A DNA stretch of 64,000 nt from Persicaria tinctoria (lineage: Eukaryota > Streptophyta > Magnoliopsida > Caryophyllales > Polygonaceae): the NCBI GenBank assembly GCA_037127255.1, contig JBANSL010000004.1, positions 77,404,127 to 77,468,126 on the forward strand. Direction: 5' to 3'. Below, in pieces: positions 32,044 through 42,645 of the stretch. Within the stretch, counting starts at the first letter, position 1; each line of letters starts with the position of its first letter. Both the position numbers and the translations under genes were made by a program. The notes beneath the pieces were generated by a model. That model worked only from the letters and a program-made list of their open reading frames with translations, was not told the DNA's origin and searched no databases.

Positions 32044-32618
32044 TGACTCCAGGAACAAAGCCCTACTCGACCTCGAGTAGGCTTGTTGAGGTCGACCACC
32101 AGGCGGCGCCACTAGACCCTGTTTTCTCGAGGAGCAAGCCACCAGAGCCAGAGCCCTACTCGACCTCGAGTAGGCTTGTCGAGGTCGACCAGACTTCTTC
32201 GTCGACTTCTGCCTCTTCGTCCAGACCACCACCAGAGCCAGCAGCCTCGTCGATCTCGAGGAGCCCTAGTCGAGATCGACCAAACACAGTGGTGCCCGAT
32301 TCCGTCTCTGCGAAGGTAAGCCAAGGTATGGATCTTTCTTCTCCTATTTCCATTAAAGATTTATCTATACATGGGAGAGGTCTGCCTTGGTATGTGCGAT
32401 TGTGCAGGATTTCCAATGATGAGCCCAAGGAATATGAAGTTGGAGACAAGCTCTATGTCTCTAAATCAAAGGATCATTGGTTTCCAAACAAATTCAACAA
32501 GAAGCGGATGGGACCGTTCGTGGTGAACAAGATCCATTCTGGAGGATTACAGCTGATGGACAAGAATGGAGTCTTATTCGAGGCCCAAGCTACATGGGCA
32601 CTACAGATGCCACCTTGA
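32044..32618 (+). pseudogene. 3' end of G1 polyprotein (tail linker plus integrase-C-terminal-like domain)
   Basis: 191 codons, almost identical to the end of the G2 polyprotein (37810-38386). It begins mid-linker where F is inserted. First part Ser/Pro/Arg-rich with TCGA decamers (YSTSSRLVEVDQ units). Then GRGLPWYVRLCRIS, EYEVGDKLYVSKSKDHWFPNKF and KKRMGPFVVNKIHSGG, resembling the GDK..FPGKL..GPF-V..I..G pattern of gypsy integrase C-termini (GPY/F-like). It ends WALQMPP. The start is lost, so this is a remnant. Confidence 0.8.
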
Positions 32619-32829
32619 GCATTAATGAAAAGTCGGCCTAGCGACTATAAAATCTAGAGCATGTACATAGACTTTTTAGGACATTTGAGACTTTGTTTTG
32701 TTTTTAGTTTTGAACACTTTTAGTTTTGCTATTATGGGTATATGTCTTCTACTTTTCAGGTCAATGGATAGAACCAAGCAACTCGGACTAGGAGGTGCTC
32801 CATTCGAAATTTTGCAGCTCTGCACACAT
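32619..32829 (+). other. 3'UTR remnant of G1
   Basis: First about 210 bp of the family A 3'UTR, with AAGTCGGCCTAGCGACTATA after the stop and a splice-acceptor-like CTTCTACTTTTCAG at 32746-32759. At GCACACAT it jumps into LTR sequence, deleting about 1.3 kb including both polypurine modules and the LTR start. Confidence 0.75.
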
Positions 32830-34877
32830 TTGGGTTAGAATAATACAGAATCTGTGTAGTTTACACTTATTTTCAATATATGGAGGTCTACACAAGTTTT
32901 GGTTGTATTTCGCAGAAATCGGACGCACTTTGGAGCTTAAAGGAAACTCATGGAGAAGCTAAAAATGGTGCAGCTGGAGCAAAGGCCATTGTTCACCATT
33001 CTTCATTCTGAATCAAGCTTTGATGTCTTCATGAGAGTTATAGCCCTCGGAAAGCGCTTTCCAACGCATGGTCATATGCGTCAATCCGAAAAACGAGGAC
33101 TCGGGAAAGTGCGTTTCAAGAACAGAGCAGAAAGCTGAGAAAACTCTACTCGAGATCGACTAGCATCTACTCGAGATCGACCAACTTTGTCGAGCAGAGC
33201 TGATCGAGGACATCAGAGACAACCCGACTCTCGGAATCCTACTCGACCTCGAGTAGCCTTGGTCGAGATCGAGGAGCCATGTCCGGAGTCGACGAGCTGT
33301 GCCAAGCCGAGAAGCCGAGGACGAAGACGCAGACCACAACCCTACTCGAGGTCGACCAGGGGTGGTCGAGGTCGACTAGACCTGTGAGCCAAAGTCCGAG
33401 CCTGTCGAGCAGAGAAGCCAGCCAAGACGAAGTCGACCAGGAGTCCTACTCGAGATCGACCACGCCCTGGTCGAGATCGACCACGCTCCAGAAGCTGTCC
33501 GACGCAGATTGATCAATCCTACTCGACTTGGGAATCCTTGGGCACGAAGGAAGTCGAGGAAGGCCGGGATCTATCCAAATCTATCAAGTTCTATCCAAGG
33601 AGACAAGATCTATCAACATGAAGACATATTTCCTTATTTAGTTTTATCCTTTCCTAGTTGATTTAATTCCATTAAGCATTTTATTTATCTTTTAGCAATT
33701 TAGATAAAGTTTTAGATATAGATAGATATCTTCTTTCCTAGAATAGCTAGGGAATGGAGGCTATAAATAAAGCCCATGGGGCTGGTTTTTGATTGATTCC
33801 AAGTTACACACAATACAATTACAGTAGAGTAGTTTAGGAATTCTAAGGTTTTTAGGGTTTTGGCTTACAGCGGCCATGTAAGGAGATGGCCATGTAAGGA
33901 GATGCGGTAAAGGTCAGATCTTGTTGTGCGATTCTTCTTCTATCCCTATGAGCATGATTCTTTTGTGAGAGTTGAAGGTGATCCTTGTTTGTGTTATTGA
34001 AGCGAAAGTGATCTTAATACAACTTGGATTAATTATGTGAAAAAGGGTTAGTAACAATTAGGGTTTATGCGAGAGCCTCTATATGCCTATTTGTTAATGA
34101 CGAAAGTTATTTGATGGAAAGCATGATCTTTTATGCCTTTATGTGTTGTTTTGCATGGTTATCGTTGTGGTGTTGAAACCCTAGCCTTGGAGGTCTTTTA
34201 ATATATTGAAGTTAATTTCTGTCGAATTTCTGAGTTCTGTCGAAAATCTGCGTTTGTCTTTAATTTCTGCAATTTACAGTTTTCTGTCTGTCTTGTCGAT
34301 ACAGAGGAGATCTTGTCGATCTCGAGTACACCCTTGTCGAAGTCGAGTAGGGCTTCGTCTAGGTCGAGTTGACTTTTGCTTCTGTTGTCGATTTCTGAAG
34401 TTTCTGTGTTTACAGTTCCTAGTCGATATCGAGTACCTCTTGTCGAGGTCGAGTAGGGTTGTCTTTGTCGAGTTGATTGCTTTTGTTTTCTGTTTTCTGT
34501 TTGCACTTGCTTTTGTCGAGATAGAGGACAGCTTGTCGAGATCGACCAGCTTCCTTGTCCTCGAGTTACTTTTTGTCTTTGCTTTCGTCTTTGCTTTACT
34601 TTTATTTCTGTCTTTATTTGTTCTTTGCTTTTATTTTAGTTTCCCTTGCCGGGTTTATTTGTTTATTTCTGTTTCTATTTCTGCTTGTGTTTCTGTCTGT
34701 GTCTGTGAGAATTTACAGCTACCTGAGAATTGCTGACGTGCTTCCTCGTGGATTCGATCCTGACTTTACTCTTACTACAACGGGAGGAAGTCATGTATTT
34801 ATTTTCTGAGACAGGGGAGTCTATCTGGTCTATACTTTATATTTATTTCAATACATTGACCTACTCCCGCAACAACA
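32830..34877 (+). repeat. LTR between G1 and G2 (5' LTR of G2), 5'-truncated
   Basis: Starts about 65-75 bp inside the LTR (TTGGGTTAGAATAATACAG) and runs to the intact end CCGCAACAACA. Around 33868-33900 the R region with the hairpin is deleted and GGCCATGTAAGGAGAT is tandemly doubled. U3 TCGA cluster 33145-33545, U5 cluster about 34305-34570. It serves as 3' LTR of G1 and 5' LTR of G2. Confidence 0.82.
33762..33769 (+). promoter_or_regulatory. LTR TATA box (G2 5' LTR)
   Basis: TATAAATA followed by AAGCCC. Intact although the downstream hairpin region is deleted. Confidence 0.65.
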
Positions 34878-34880
34878 AAT

Positions 34881-34897
34881 TGGCGCCGTTGCCGGGG
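34881..34897 (+). other. primer-binding site, tRNA-Asp type (G2)
   Basis: Exact TGGCGCCGTTGCCGGGG three bases after the LTR end. Confidence 0.92.
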
Positions 34898-34960
34898 AAG
34901 CAATCAATCGCGCCTTAGGTAGTCAGTTCTCACTGTTTCTTTGAGTTACTTTTCAGGTGT

Positions 34961-37900
34961 ATGCGCCGTACTGGTATTCCACCTGAGTATTTCGGCTTAG
35001 ACGATCCAGAGCGCCTTATACACATCAGAAATAGACTACAAAGAGCCATGGCTGCCGCGGAAACACAGGAGCAGCTGATCGCTAGGTTGACAAAGGAATT
35101 GGCCGATAACAATGCTGCTCTCGCCGCTGAGAGGACAACAAAGGAACAAGCCAATGAGCGCGCAAGGCAAGCGGAAACTGAGCTTTCCCAATACCCAACC
35201 ACTGCAGAGGATTATATGCATCCTACGCTCGTCCTGCCTGAATCGGCGATTCTAATCCCTAATAACTCTTTTGAAATTCGCACTCAGTTTCTTATAGAGC
35301 TTAAAAATAATGCCTTTTATGGTAGATTTAATGAGTGTCCTCTTGAACATATTACAAACTTTGCTGACATGTGTCGTACTCTTGCTGAAGGTACCACCTT
35401 GGAATATGTCAAGATGAAAGCTTTTCACTAGTCTCTCGCTGGGCCTGAACTGAAATGGTTGGAAGGGCTGAAACCAAAATCACTGACAACCTGGGCCCAA
35501 GTAGAGCAAGAGTTCCTAAACAAATTCTTCCCACCCGCCAAAACAGCACATCTCCGCCAGAAAATCACCGCCTTCAAACAGAAGCAAGGGGAACCGCTGG
35601 CAAAGGCATGGGATCGCTACAAGGAACTTCTGCGATCTTGCCCTACTCATGGACAGCCTCCCTACGTCATTCAGGAGATCTTCTTCAACTCTCTGGATCA
35701 AGTCACTAAGGACATAATCAACCACTATACTCGCTATGAGTATCTGAAAATGCCGCCTAGTGACGCATGGGGAGTACTGGAGAAGCTCACTACCTATGAT
35801 AACAAGTATGGGTCTACTACAACTTATGAAGAGAACCCATACGCCAGGCCAGCACCATCTATGCCCCTATATGAGCCCCCTAAGGAGATCGATCCAGACG
35901 TTAGGGAGCAATACTACAGAGACCAGAATAAGAAGCTGATCAAGCAAGTAAAATATCTCTCTGTCGACCGGCCTTGCATTGAATGCGGATCACAGCGGCA
36001 CACCACTCCTGAGTGCCCACATGCAGAGCAAGTCAGGCTGGCAGAACATCATGAGGATGCAGCTTACGCAGGGGGTCCCAATCGCTACATGGGGGACCAA
36101 AGGTTTTAGTAACCACAATGGAACCAAGGAGTCCCTAGGAACCCCCTGCCCTACAGAGCTCCAGGACATCCGGAAAAGGACCAGAAAAATGATGATATAC
36201 AGACAGTCCTGGAGGAGATACGGAGGAACCACTCAGAAACTAGGCAATCTTTCAACTCCGTCTATACTCAGATGCAAGGTGTCAACTCTAGGCTTGGGGA
36301 AATTGATACCTAGCGGAAAACAGTTGATACACAGATTGGTCAGCTAGCAGCGGGAATCCCCAGACAGTCAGGTGCGCTCCCTGGATCTTCAGAACCAAAT
36401 CCTAAGGGAAAGACTGGACACATCGCTGCTGTAAAACTCAGAAGCGGCCATCAACTGCAAGAGCCAGAGGTCGGAAAACAACAGAACAACGAGGAACAGC
36501 AAGTCGAGGTCGACAAACCTGTCGTCGATCTCGACCAGACCCTACTCGACCTCGACAAGAGCCAACTCGACCTCGAGAAGAAAATTCCAGAATCTTCGTC
36601 TGCGCCGAACAGCAACTCGACTGCACCCAACTTGGTCGAGGTCGACAAAGGCCTGGTCGATGTCGAGGAGCCCTTGGTCGAGAAATCTGCAGCAACTCCG
36701 ACGTCTGTTCTGGCTCCGACTCAGAAAAAGAAGTTGCCTTTCCCCACAAAATCTCTAAAGGACCCAGCAGAGAAAAAGTTTCAGCGCTTCATCAAGATGC
36801 TTCAGAAGCTCAACGTCACCATCCCTTTCACAGAAGCTCTCAATGAAATGTCTTCCTATGTCAAGTTCCTTAAGGAGATCCTGAGCAAAAAGCGATCGAT
36901 GGCGGAAATCACAGAGGAGTGCAGCCATCTGGACATATTGGAGAAGAGGCCGGATCCAGGTAAGTTTGCTATAACTATTGGATTTGGTCCATACAAAATT
37001 AATGCCCTATGTGATCTTGGAGCTAGTGTTAGTATTATGCCTTTAACGATTTGGTCCAAGATTAAGATAGGTGCCCTGGAGCCTGTGGATGCTAGACTAT
37101 ACATGGCCAACAACACGGTGGTCATTCCAACAGGCATGGTGGAAAATGTCCCAGTACAAGTAGGTAAATTCTTCGTCCCTGCTGATTTCTTAATAGTTGA
37201 TATGCAAGAAGATCCTGCTTGTCCAATTATTCTAGGGAGACCATTCTTGGCAACGGTGGATGCCAACATAAGCGTAAGGAAAGGAGTGCTCACCTTCAAC
37301 ATCAGCGATGAAATAATTGAGTATTCCTTCAACAAAACTGAAAGGCATACGGGTCCAATGGAAGAGGTCAAATCTATCTCAGCTGGCTATATCACCTGCG
37401 GGGAACCCAAGGTCAGGAATATGACCCCTGAGGAGCTGGAAAAGAGGGATATGGAGGCCCAGGTGGAGGAGATCATGGCAATCCTCAAGGAGAACAAAGG
37501 GACTAAGTATGGGGTCAAGATCGACCAGGGCTCCTCGACATCGAGTAGAACCCTAGTCGATTTCGACCAGACCAAGAAGACTCCACCAGCACCGACTTCG
37601 TCAAGCAGCGAACCAGAAAAGCCGAGTCTACTCGAGGTCGACCACACCCTCGTCGATCTCGACCACCGATCGGGGAGCCCAGATCCTGCTTCCTCGACGC
37701 CGCAGCAACCAGACGGACAACCCTCGTCGATCTCGACAAGGCTTGTCGAGGTCGACCAGCACTCGGCACCACCAGAGCCATCTTCCTCGACGGCACCTTC
37801 CTCGACGATGGTGACTCCAGGACCAAAGCCCTACTGGACCTCGAGTAGGCTTGTCGAGGTCGACCACCAGGCGGCGCCACCAGACCCTTTTTTCTCGAGG

Positions 37901-38386
37901 AGCAAGCCACCAGAGCCAGAGCCCTACTCGACCTCGAGTAGGCTTGTCGAGGTCGACCAGACTTCTTCGTCGACTTCTGCCTCTTCGTCCAGACCACCAC
38001 CAGAGCCAGCAGCCTCGTCGATCTCGAGGAGCCCTAGTAGAGATCGACCAAACACAGTGGTGCCCGATTCCGTCTCTGCGAAGGTAAGCCAAGGTATGGA
38101 TCTTTCTTCTCCTATTTCCATTAAAGATTTATCTACACATGGGAGAGGTCTGCCTTGGTATGTGCGATTGTGCAAGATTTCCAATGATGAGCCCAAGGAA
38201 TATGAAGTTGGAGACAAGCTCTATGTCTCTAAATCAAAGGATCATTGGTTTCCAAACAAATTCAACAAGAAGCGGATGGGACCGTTAGTGGTGAACAAGA
38301 TCCATTCTGGAGGATTACAGCTGATGGACAAGAATGGAGTCTTATTCGAGGCCCAAGCTACATGGGCACTACAGATGCCACCTTGA
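34961..38386 (+). pseudogene. gag-pro: G2 Gag-protease-tail polyprotein with three in-frame stops
   Basis: One frame of 1142 codons (stop included) with TAG at 35429 (codon 157), 36107 (codon 383) and 36311 (codon 451). All three are explained by C-to-T or G-to-A changes (two Trp codons and one Gln codon in sister copies). Layout: coiled coil; Gag capsid; CCHC knuckle C339..C352; Asp/Lys linker (about 515-575); retropepsin DLGAS at 685-689 with ILGRPFLATV; GEPKVRNMTPEE segment; long Ser/Pro/Asp linker full of TCGA decamers (37515-38045); integrase-C-terminal-like tail (GDKLYVSKSKDHWFP..KKRMGPLVV) and WALQMPP. From ATG 36632 on it is open for 584 codons, but this is the distal part of a dead gene. 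Reverse transcriptase and integrase core are absent. Confidence 0.88.
37515..38045 (+). repeat. TCGA-decamer array in the G2 tail linker
   Basis: About ten TCGANNTCGA units, mostly with GG, TC or CC centres, read in frame as LVEVD and STSSR or SISTR. The double unit TACTCGACCTCGAGTAGGC plus GTCGAGGTCGACCA also occurs, slightly varied, in A LTR U3 regions. Confidence 0.8.
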
Positions 38387-38636
38387 GCATTAATGAAAAG
38401 TCGGCCTAGCGACTATAAAATCTAGAGCATGTACATAGACTTTTTAGGACATTTGAGACTTTGTTTTGTTTTTAGTTTTGAACACTTTTAGTTTTGCTAT
38501 TATGGGTATATGTCTTCTACTTTTCAGGTCAATGGATAGAACCAAGCTACTCGGACTAGGAGGTGCTCCATTCGAAATTTTGCAGCTCTGCACACATGTC
38601 TTGTGAGTTTCTTTCTTTACCCTTGTTTTTTATACA

Positions 38637-38672
38637 GTGAGGATACTGTAATGTTTAAGTATGGGGTAGGGG
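38637..38672 (+). other. internal polypurine-tract module (G2)
   Basis: GTGAGGATACTGTAATG then TTTAAGTATGGGGTAGGGG. It resembles the terminal module at 39832-39864. Confidence 0.6.
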
Positions 38673-39373
38673 AAGGGCTTACATTGTGCATATTTGATTT
38701 ATTTAATCATATTTTGATACATATGTGCATTATTTCTTAGAATTGCTACATGACTATTTTGGAATTCATTATTGATTTATGTGCTTATATGCATGTTTTC
38801 CAAAATATTCAGAAAAATGACCCCCATTGAAATTTTGAATAATGTCATGGAAGCTTATATTGAACTCGACGATGCAAAATTGGATTCATTAGAGATATAG
38901 CATGAAATTGCCTAGTAAAGGGAAGTCACAATGAAGTGCATATTTTCTTGAAAACCATAAAAGGAGGTAAAATTTGAAGTTGCTTTTGACATGTTGAATG
39001 ATATGATGATGGAGGACTTTATATTTCCATATAATGCTCATTTGTTAAATTCCTAGCCTTACCTATGCTTATGCATCACAAAAGCCATAATATGCCTTAT
39101 TTAATATATTGCTCCACATGATCTAAATATTTACCATTCTTTACCTTATCCGGGGATTATGTTGAGAATGATGTTACATTATGGAGATGTTATATGGTTG
39201 TTGTGTTGTTTTTATATTTGAAGTTTGGCGGAAATTGTTTGAATATATGGAAAATTTAATGAGTGAAAGAAAATCCAATCACCTCAGGAGATAAAGGTAG
39301 ATTGACCCTGCTCTCTGAGATAATAGTTTGGAGAGATGGGACACATTGTGAGGAGTCCGACGCACTAAGTATC

Positions 39374-39413
39374 TGGGGCCATTCATGACACCCATGTTTG
39401 CGACTCGTGAGAA
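39374..39413 (+). other. conserved 3'UTR box (G2)
   Basis: GGGGCCATTCATGACACCC core followed by ATGTTTGCGACTCGTGAG. Confidence 0.8.
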
Positions 39414-39831
39414 GGCAGTGCTGAGGTTAGAGAGGTAAAAGCATTATTATTGAGAAAAGCAATATGAAAGGTGATGAATCAAATGGAAAAGGAATGTGGA
39501 ATGAAACTCAAGTTTGGAAAGTACTCCATTTCCCCGGATCATAAAAGCACCACATTGCCAGAAACTGCCCACCTTTTAGCCTTTTACCAATCTACTCCTT
39601 CATGAGCTTAATTAAAGTCTTCTTGATTATCGATGCTGTGTCACTTAAAAATTATTTGTGCATAACCCTCCTTTTGTGAGTAGATGTTGCTTTGATATAT
39701 TTGGCACATGCATGGATCTGTGACAATAGTACCTTTTCGAGGATGGTAATGGATTGCACGGGACATATGAGAATGAATCTAATATGTTGAGAGTTTTGAA
39801 TTCTTCCCCTGAATGACAAATAAATATATTG

Positions 39832-39864
39832 CTTGAGGACAAGCAAGCTTAAGTATGGGGTGTT
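39832..39864 (+). other. terminal polypurine-tract module (G2)
   Basis: TTGAGGACAAGCAAGC then TTAAGTATGGGGTGTT directly before the LTR start. Expected primer for plus-strand synthesis. Confidence 0.75.
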
Positions 39865-40877
39865 TGTTGTGAGCTGAATCTGCCATGTTTTACAATAACT
39901 TTTATATCGATTTCTGCATACATTGCATACATTTGGGTTAGAATAATACAGAATCTGTGTAGTTTACACTTATTTTCAATATATGGAGGTCTACACAAGT
40001 TTTGGTTATATTTCGCAGAAATCGGACGCACTTTGGAGCTTAAAGGAAACTCATGGAGAAGCTAAAAATGGTGCAGCTGGAGAAAAGGCCATTTTTCACC
40101 ATTCTTCATTCTGAATCAAGCTTTGATGTCTTCATGAGAGTTATAGCCCTCGGAAAGAGCTTTCCAACGCATGGTCATATGCGTCAATCCGACAAACGAG
40201 GACTCGGGAAAGTGCGTTTCAAGAACAGAGCAGAAAGCTGAGAAAACTCTACTCGAGATCGACTAGCATCTACTCGAGATCGACCAACTTTGTCGACCAA
40301 CTTTGTCGAGCAGAGCTGATCGAGGACATCAGAGACAACCCGACTCTCGGAATCCTACTCGACCTCGAGTAGCCTTGGTCGAGATCGAGGAGCCATGTCC
40401 GGAGTCGACGAGCTGTGCCAAGCCGAGAAGCCGAGGACGAAGACGCAGACCACAACCCTACTCGAGGTCGACCAGGGGTGGTCGAGGTCGACTAGACCTG
40501 TGAGCCAAAGTCCGAGCCTGTCGAGCAGAGAAGCCAGCCAAGACGAAGTCGACCAGGAGTCCTACTCGAGATCGACCACGCCCTGGTCGAGATCGACCAC
40601 GCTCCAGAAGCTGTCCGACGCGGATTGATCAATCCTACTCGACTTGGGAATCCTTGGGCACGAAGGAAGTCGAGGAAGGCCGGGATCTATCCAAATCTAT
40701 CAAGTTCTATCCAAGGAGACAAGATCTATCAACATGAAGACATATTTCCTTATTTAGTTTTATCCTTTCCTAGTTGATTTAATTCCATTAAGCATTTTAT
40801 TTATCTTTTAGCAATTTAGATAAAGTTTTAGATATAGATAGATATCTTCTTTCCTAGAATACATAGGGAATGGAGGC

Positions 40878-40885
40878 TACAAATA
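40878..40885 (+). promoter_or_regulatory. mutated LTR TATA box (G2 3' LTR)
   Basis: TACAAATA where all other A LTRs with this region have TATAAATA. Probably weakened. Confidence 0.55.
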
Positions 40886-41100
40886 AAGCCCATGGGGCTG
40901 GTTTTTGATTGATTCCAAGTTACACACAATACAATTACAGTAGAGTAGTTTAGGAGTTCTAAGGTTTTTAGGGTTTTGGCTTACAGCGAAAGTTGATTGC
41001 CAAGATTGTAAAAGGCTTTGAATATAGTTTTTATGCAAGTTTCTTTCATCAATTCAATGTCTGCTATTGCGATGAGGCGTGAGTAGTCCACCCACTTCTG

Positions 41101-41116
41101 GGGCTGGGGTGAGCCC
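41101..41116 (+). promoter_or_regulatory. R/U5 hairpin (G2 3' LTR)
   Basis: GGGCTGGGGTGAGCCC with CCACC/GGTGG outer pairing. Confidence 0.6.
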
Positions 41117-42389
41117 GACGGTGGCCATGTAAGGCGATGCGATAAAGGTCAGATTTTTATGCGATTCGTCTTCTATCCCTAAGAGCATGATTCTTTTGCG
41201 AGAGTTGAAGGTGATCCTTGTTTGTGTTATTGAAGCGAAAGTGATCTTAATACAACTTGGATTAATTATATGAAAAAGGGTTAGTAACAATTAGGGTTTA
41301 TGCGAGAGCCTCTATATGCCTATTTGTTAATGACGAAAGTTATTTGATGGAAAGCATGATCTTTTATGCCTTTATGTGTTGTTTTGCATGGTTATCGTTG
41401 TGGTGTTTGTTGTTGCAGGAGTTGGTCAAGTATTGAAATAGATATCAAATAAAGTTCAGATAGACTCCCCTGTCTCAGCAAATAAATACAAGACTTCCTC
41501 CCGTTTGAGTAAGGGAAAAGTCAGGATGGAATCCACGAGGAAGCACGTCAGCAGTTCTCAGGTAGCTATCAGATTCTCACAACAGCAACACAGCAGAAAG
41601 GCAAAGACACAAGCACAGAAGCAAATAATCCCGGCAAGGGCAACTGAAATAAAGGCAAATAAACAAACTAAAGACAGAAATAAAAGCAAAGCAAAGACAG
41701 AAGCAAAACAGAAACTAAAAGCAAAGCAACAGTCTCGTCGATCTCGACAACAACAACTCGAGATAGACAAAGGTAGTCGACAACAGTAGCTCAGAATCGA
41801 AAACGAAGCAACTCGACAAAGGTAAGTCAACTCGACCTCGACCACTACTACTCGACTTCGACAAAGGAAAGTAAAGACAGAAAGTGAAAATCGACGAAAA
41901 CAGAAACAAATCAAGTCGACCTAGACGAAGCCCTACTCGATCTCGACCACAGGTTACTCGAGATCGACAGACACTACTCTATGTCGACAAGCACAGAAAC
42001 TTAAAAGAATGTAAATTGCAATTGCTCAAACCCAAACTCAGCTTTTCGACAGAAAATAAACTCAATATATAAAAAGACTTCCAAGGCCAGGGTTTCAACA
42101 CCACAACGATAACCATGCAAAGTAACATATAAAGGCATAAAAGATCATGCTTTCCATCAAATAACTTTCGTCATTAACAAATAGGCATATAGAGGCTCTC
42201 GCATAAACCCTAATTGTTACTAACCCTTTTTCACATGATTAATCCAAGTTGCATTAAGATCACTTTCGCTTCAATAACACAAACAAGGATCACCTTCAAC
42301 TCTCGCAAAAGAATCATGCTCTTAGGGATAGAAGACAAATCGCACGAAAAGATCTGACCTTTATCGCATTGCCTCATATGGCCACCGTC

Positions 42390-42405
42390 GGGCTCACCCC
42401 AGCCC
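42390..42405 (-). promoter_or_regulatory. R/U5 hairpin (J)
   Basis: GGGCTCACCCCAGCCC on the plus strand, i.e. the hairpin on minus. Confidence 0.6.
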
Positions 42406-42637
42406 TAGAAGTGGGTGGACTACTCACGCCTCATTGCAATCGCAGACATTGAATTGATGAAAGAAACTTGCATAAAACTATATTCAAAGCCTTTACAATC
42501 CTGGCAATCAACTTTCGCAAACCGCCAAAACCTTAAAAACCTCAAACTCCTAAAACTGCTCTGAATGGAACTAACTAATTGTGTCTTGAATTGGATCTAA
42601 CTAAAATTGAATGAATAAAACTGAGCCCCTAGGGCCT

Positions 42638-42645
42638 TATTTATA
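42638..42645 (-). promoter_or_regulatory. LTR TATA box (J)
   Basis: TATTTATA on plus, TATAAATA on minus. Confidence 0.6.

Larger units (their letters stand above)
38387..39864 (+). other. 3'UTR of G2
   Basis: Complete family A 3'UTR of about 1.48 kb. After the stop: AAGTCGGCCTAGCGAC (GTCG/CGAC inverted repeat), an acceptor-like CTTCTACTTTTCAG near 38527, the internal polypurine module 38637-38672, the 3'UTR box 39374-39413 and the terminal polypurine module 39832-39864. Confidence 0.8.
32830..41407 (+). mobile_element. element G2, family A
   Basis: Nearly full element: 5' LTR (32830-34877), primer site, polyprotein with three stops, complete 3'UTR, and a 3' LTR (39865-41407) interrupted by minus-strand LTR J. 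The 5' LTR is shared with the preceding G1 interior, so G1 and G2 form a head-to-tail chain. Confidence 0.82.
39865..41407 (+). repeat. 3' LTR of G2, cut by J
   Basis: From TGTTGTGAGCTG to GGTTATCGTTGTGGTGTT, where the minus-strand LTR J begins. U3 TCGA cluster about 40245-40675. The TATA box is mutated to TACAAATA at 40878. Hairpin at 41101-41116. The U5 end is absent. Confidence 0.85.

Noticed and set aside
32643..32660. TATAAAA after the polyprotein stop (CGACTATAAAATCTAGAG) as a promoter
   Set aside because: It lies right after the stop in the 3'UTR, well before the LTR, with no downstream ORF. More likely part of the conserved post-stop block.
36632..38386. 584-codon ORF starting at 36632 as an independent protease gene
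   Set aside because: It is the distal part of the G2 polyprotein frame after its third stop. The ATG is an internal Met in the linker.
41505..41914. Lys/Gln-rich ORF and its antisense Phe/Ser/Leu-rich partner in LTR J
   Set aside because: Translation of A-rich U5 sequence of a minus-strand LTR. Equivalent regions in other LTRs are not open in the same way.
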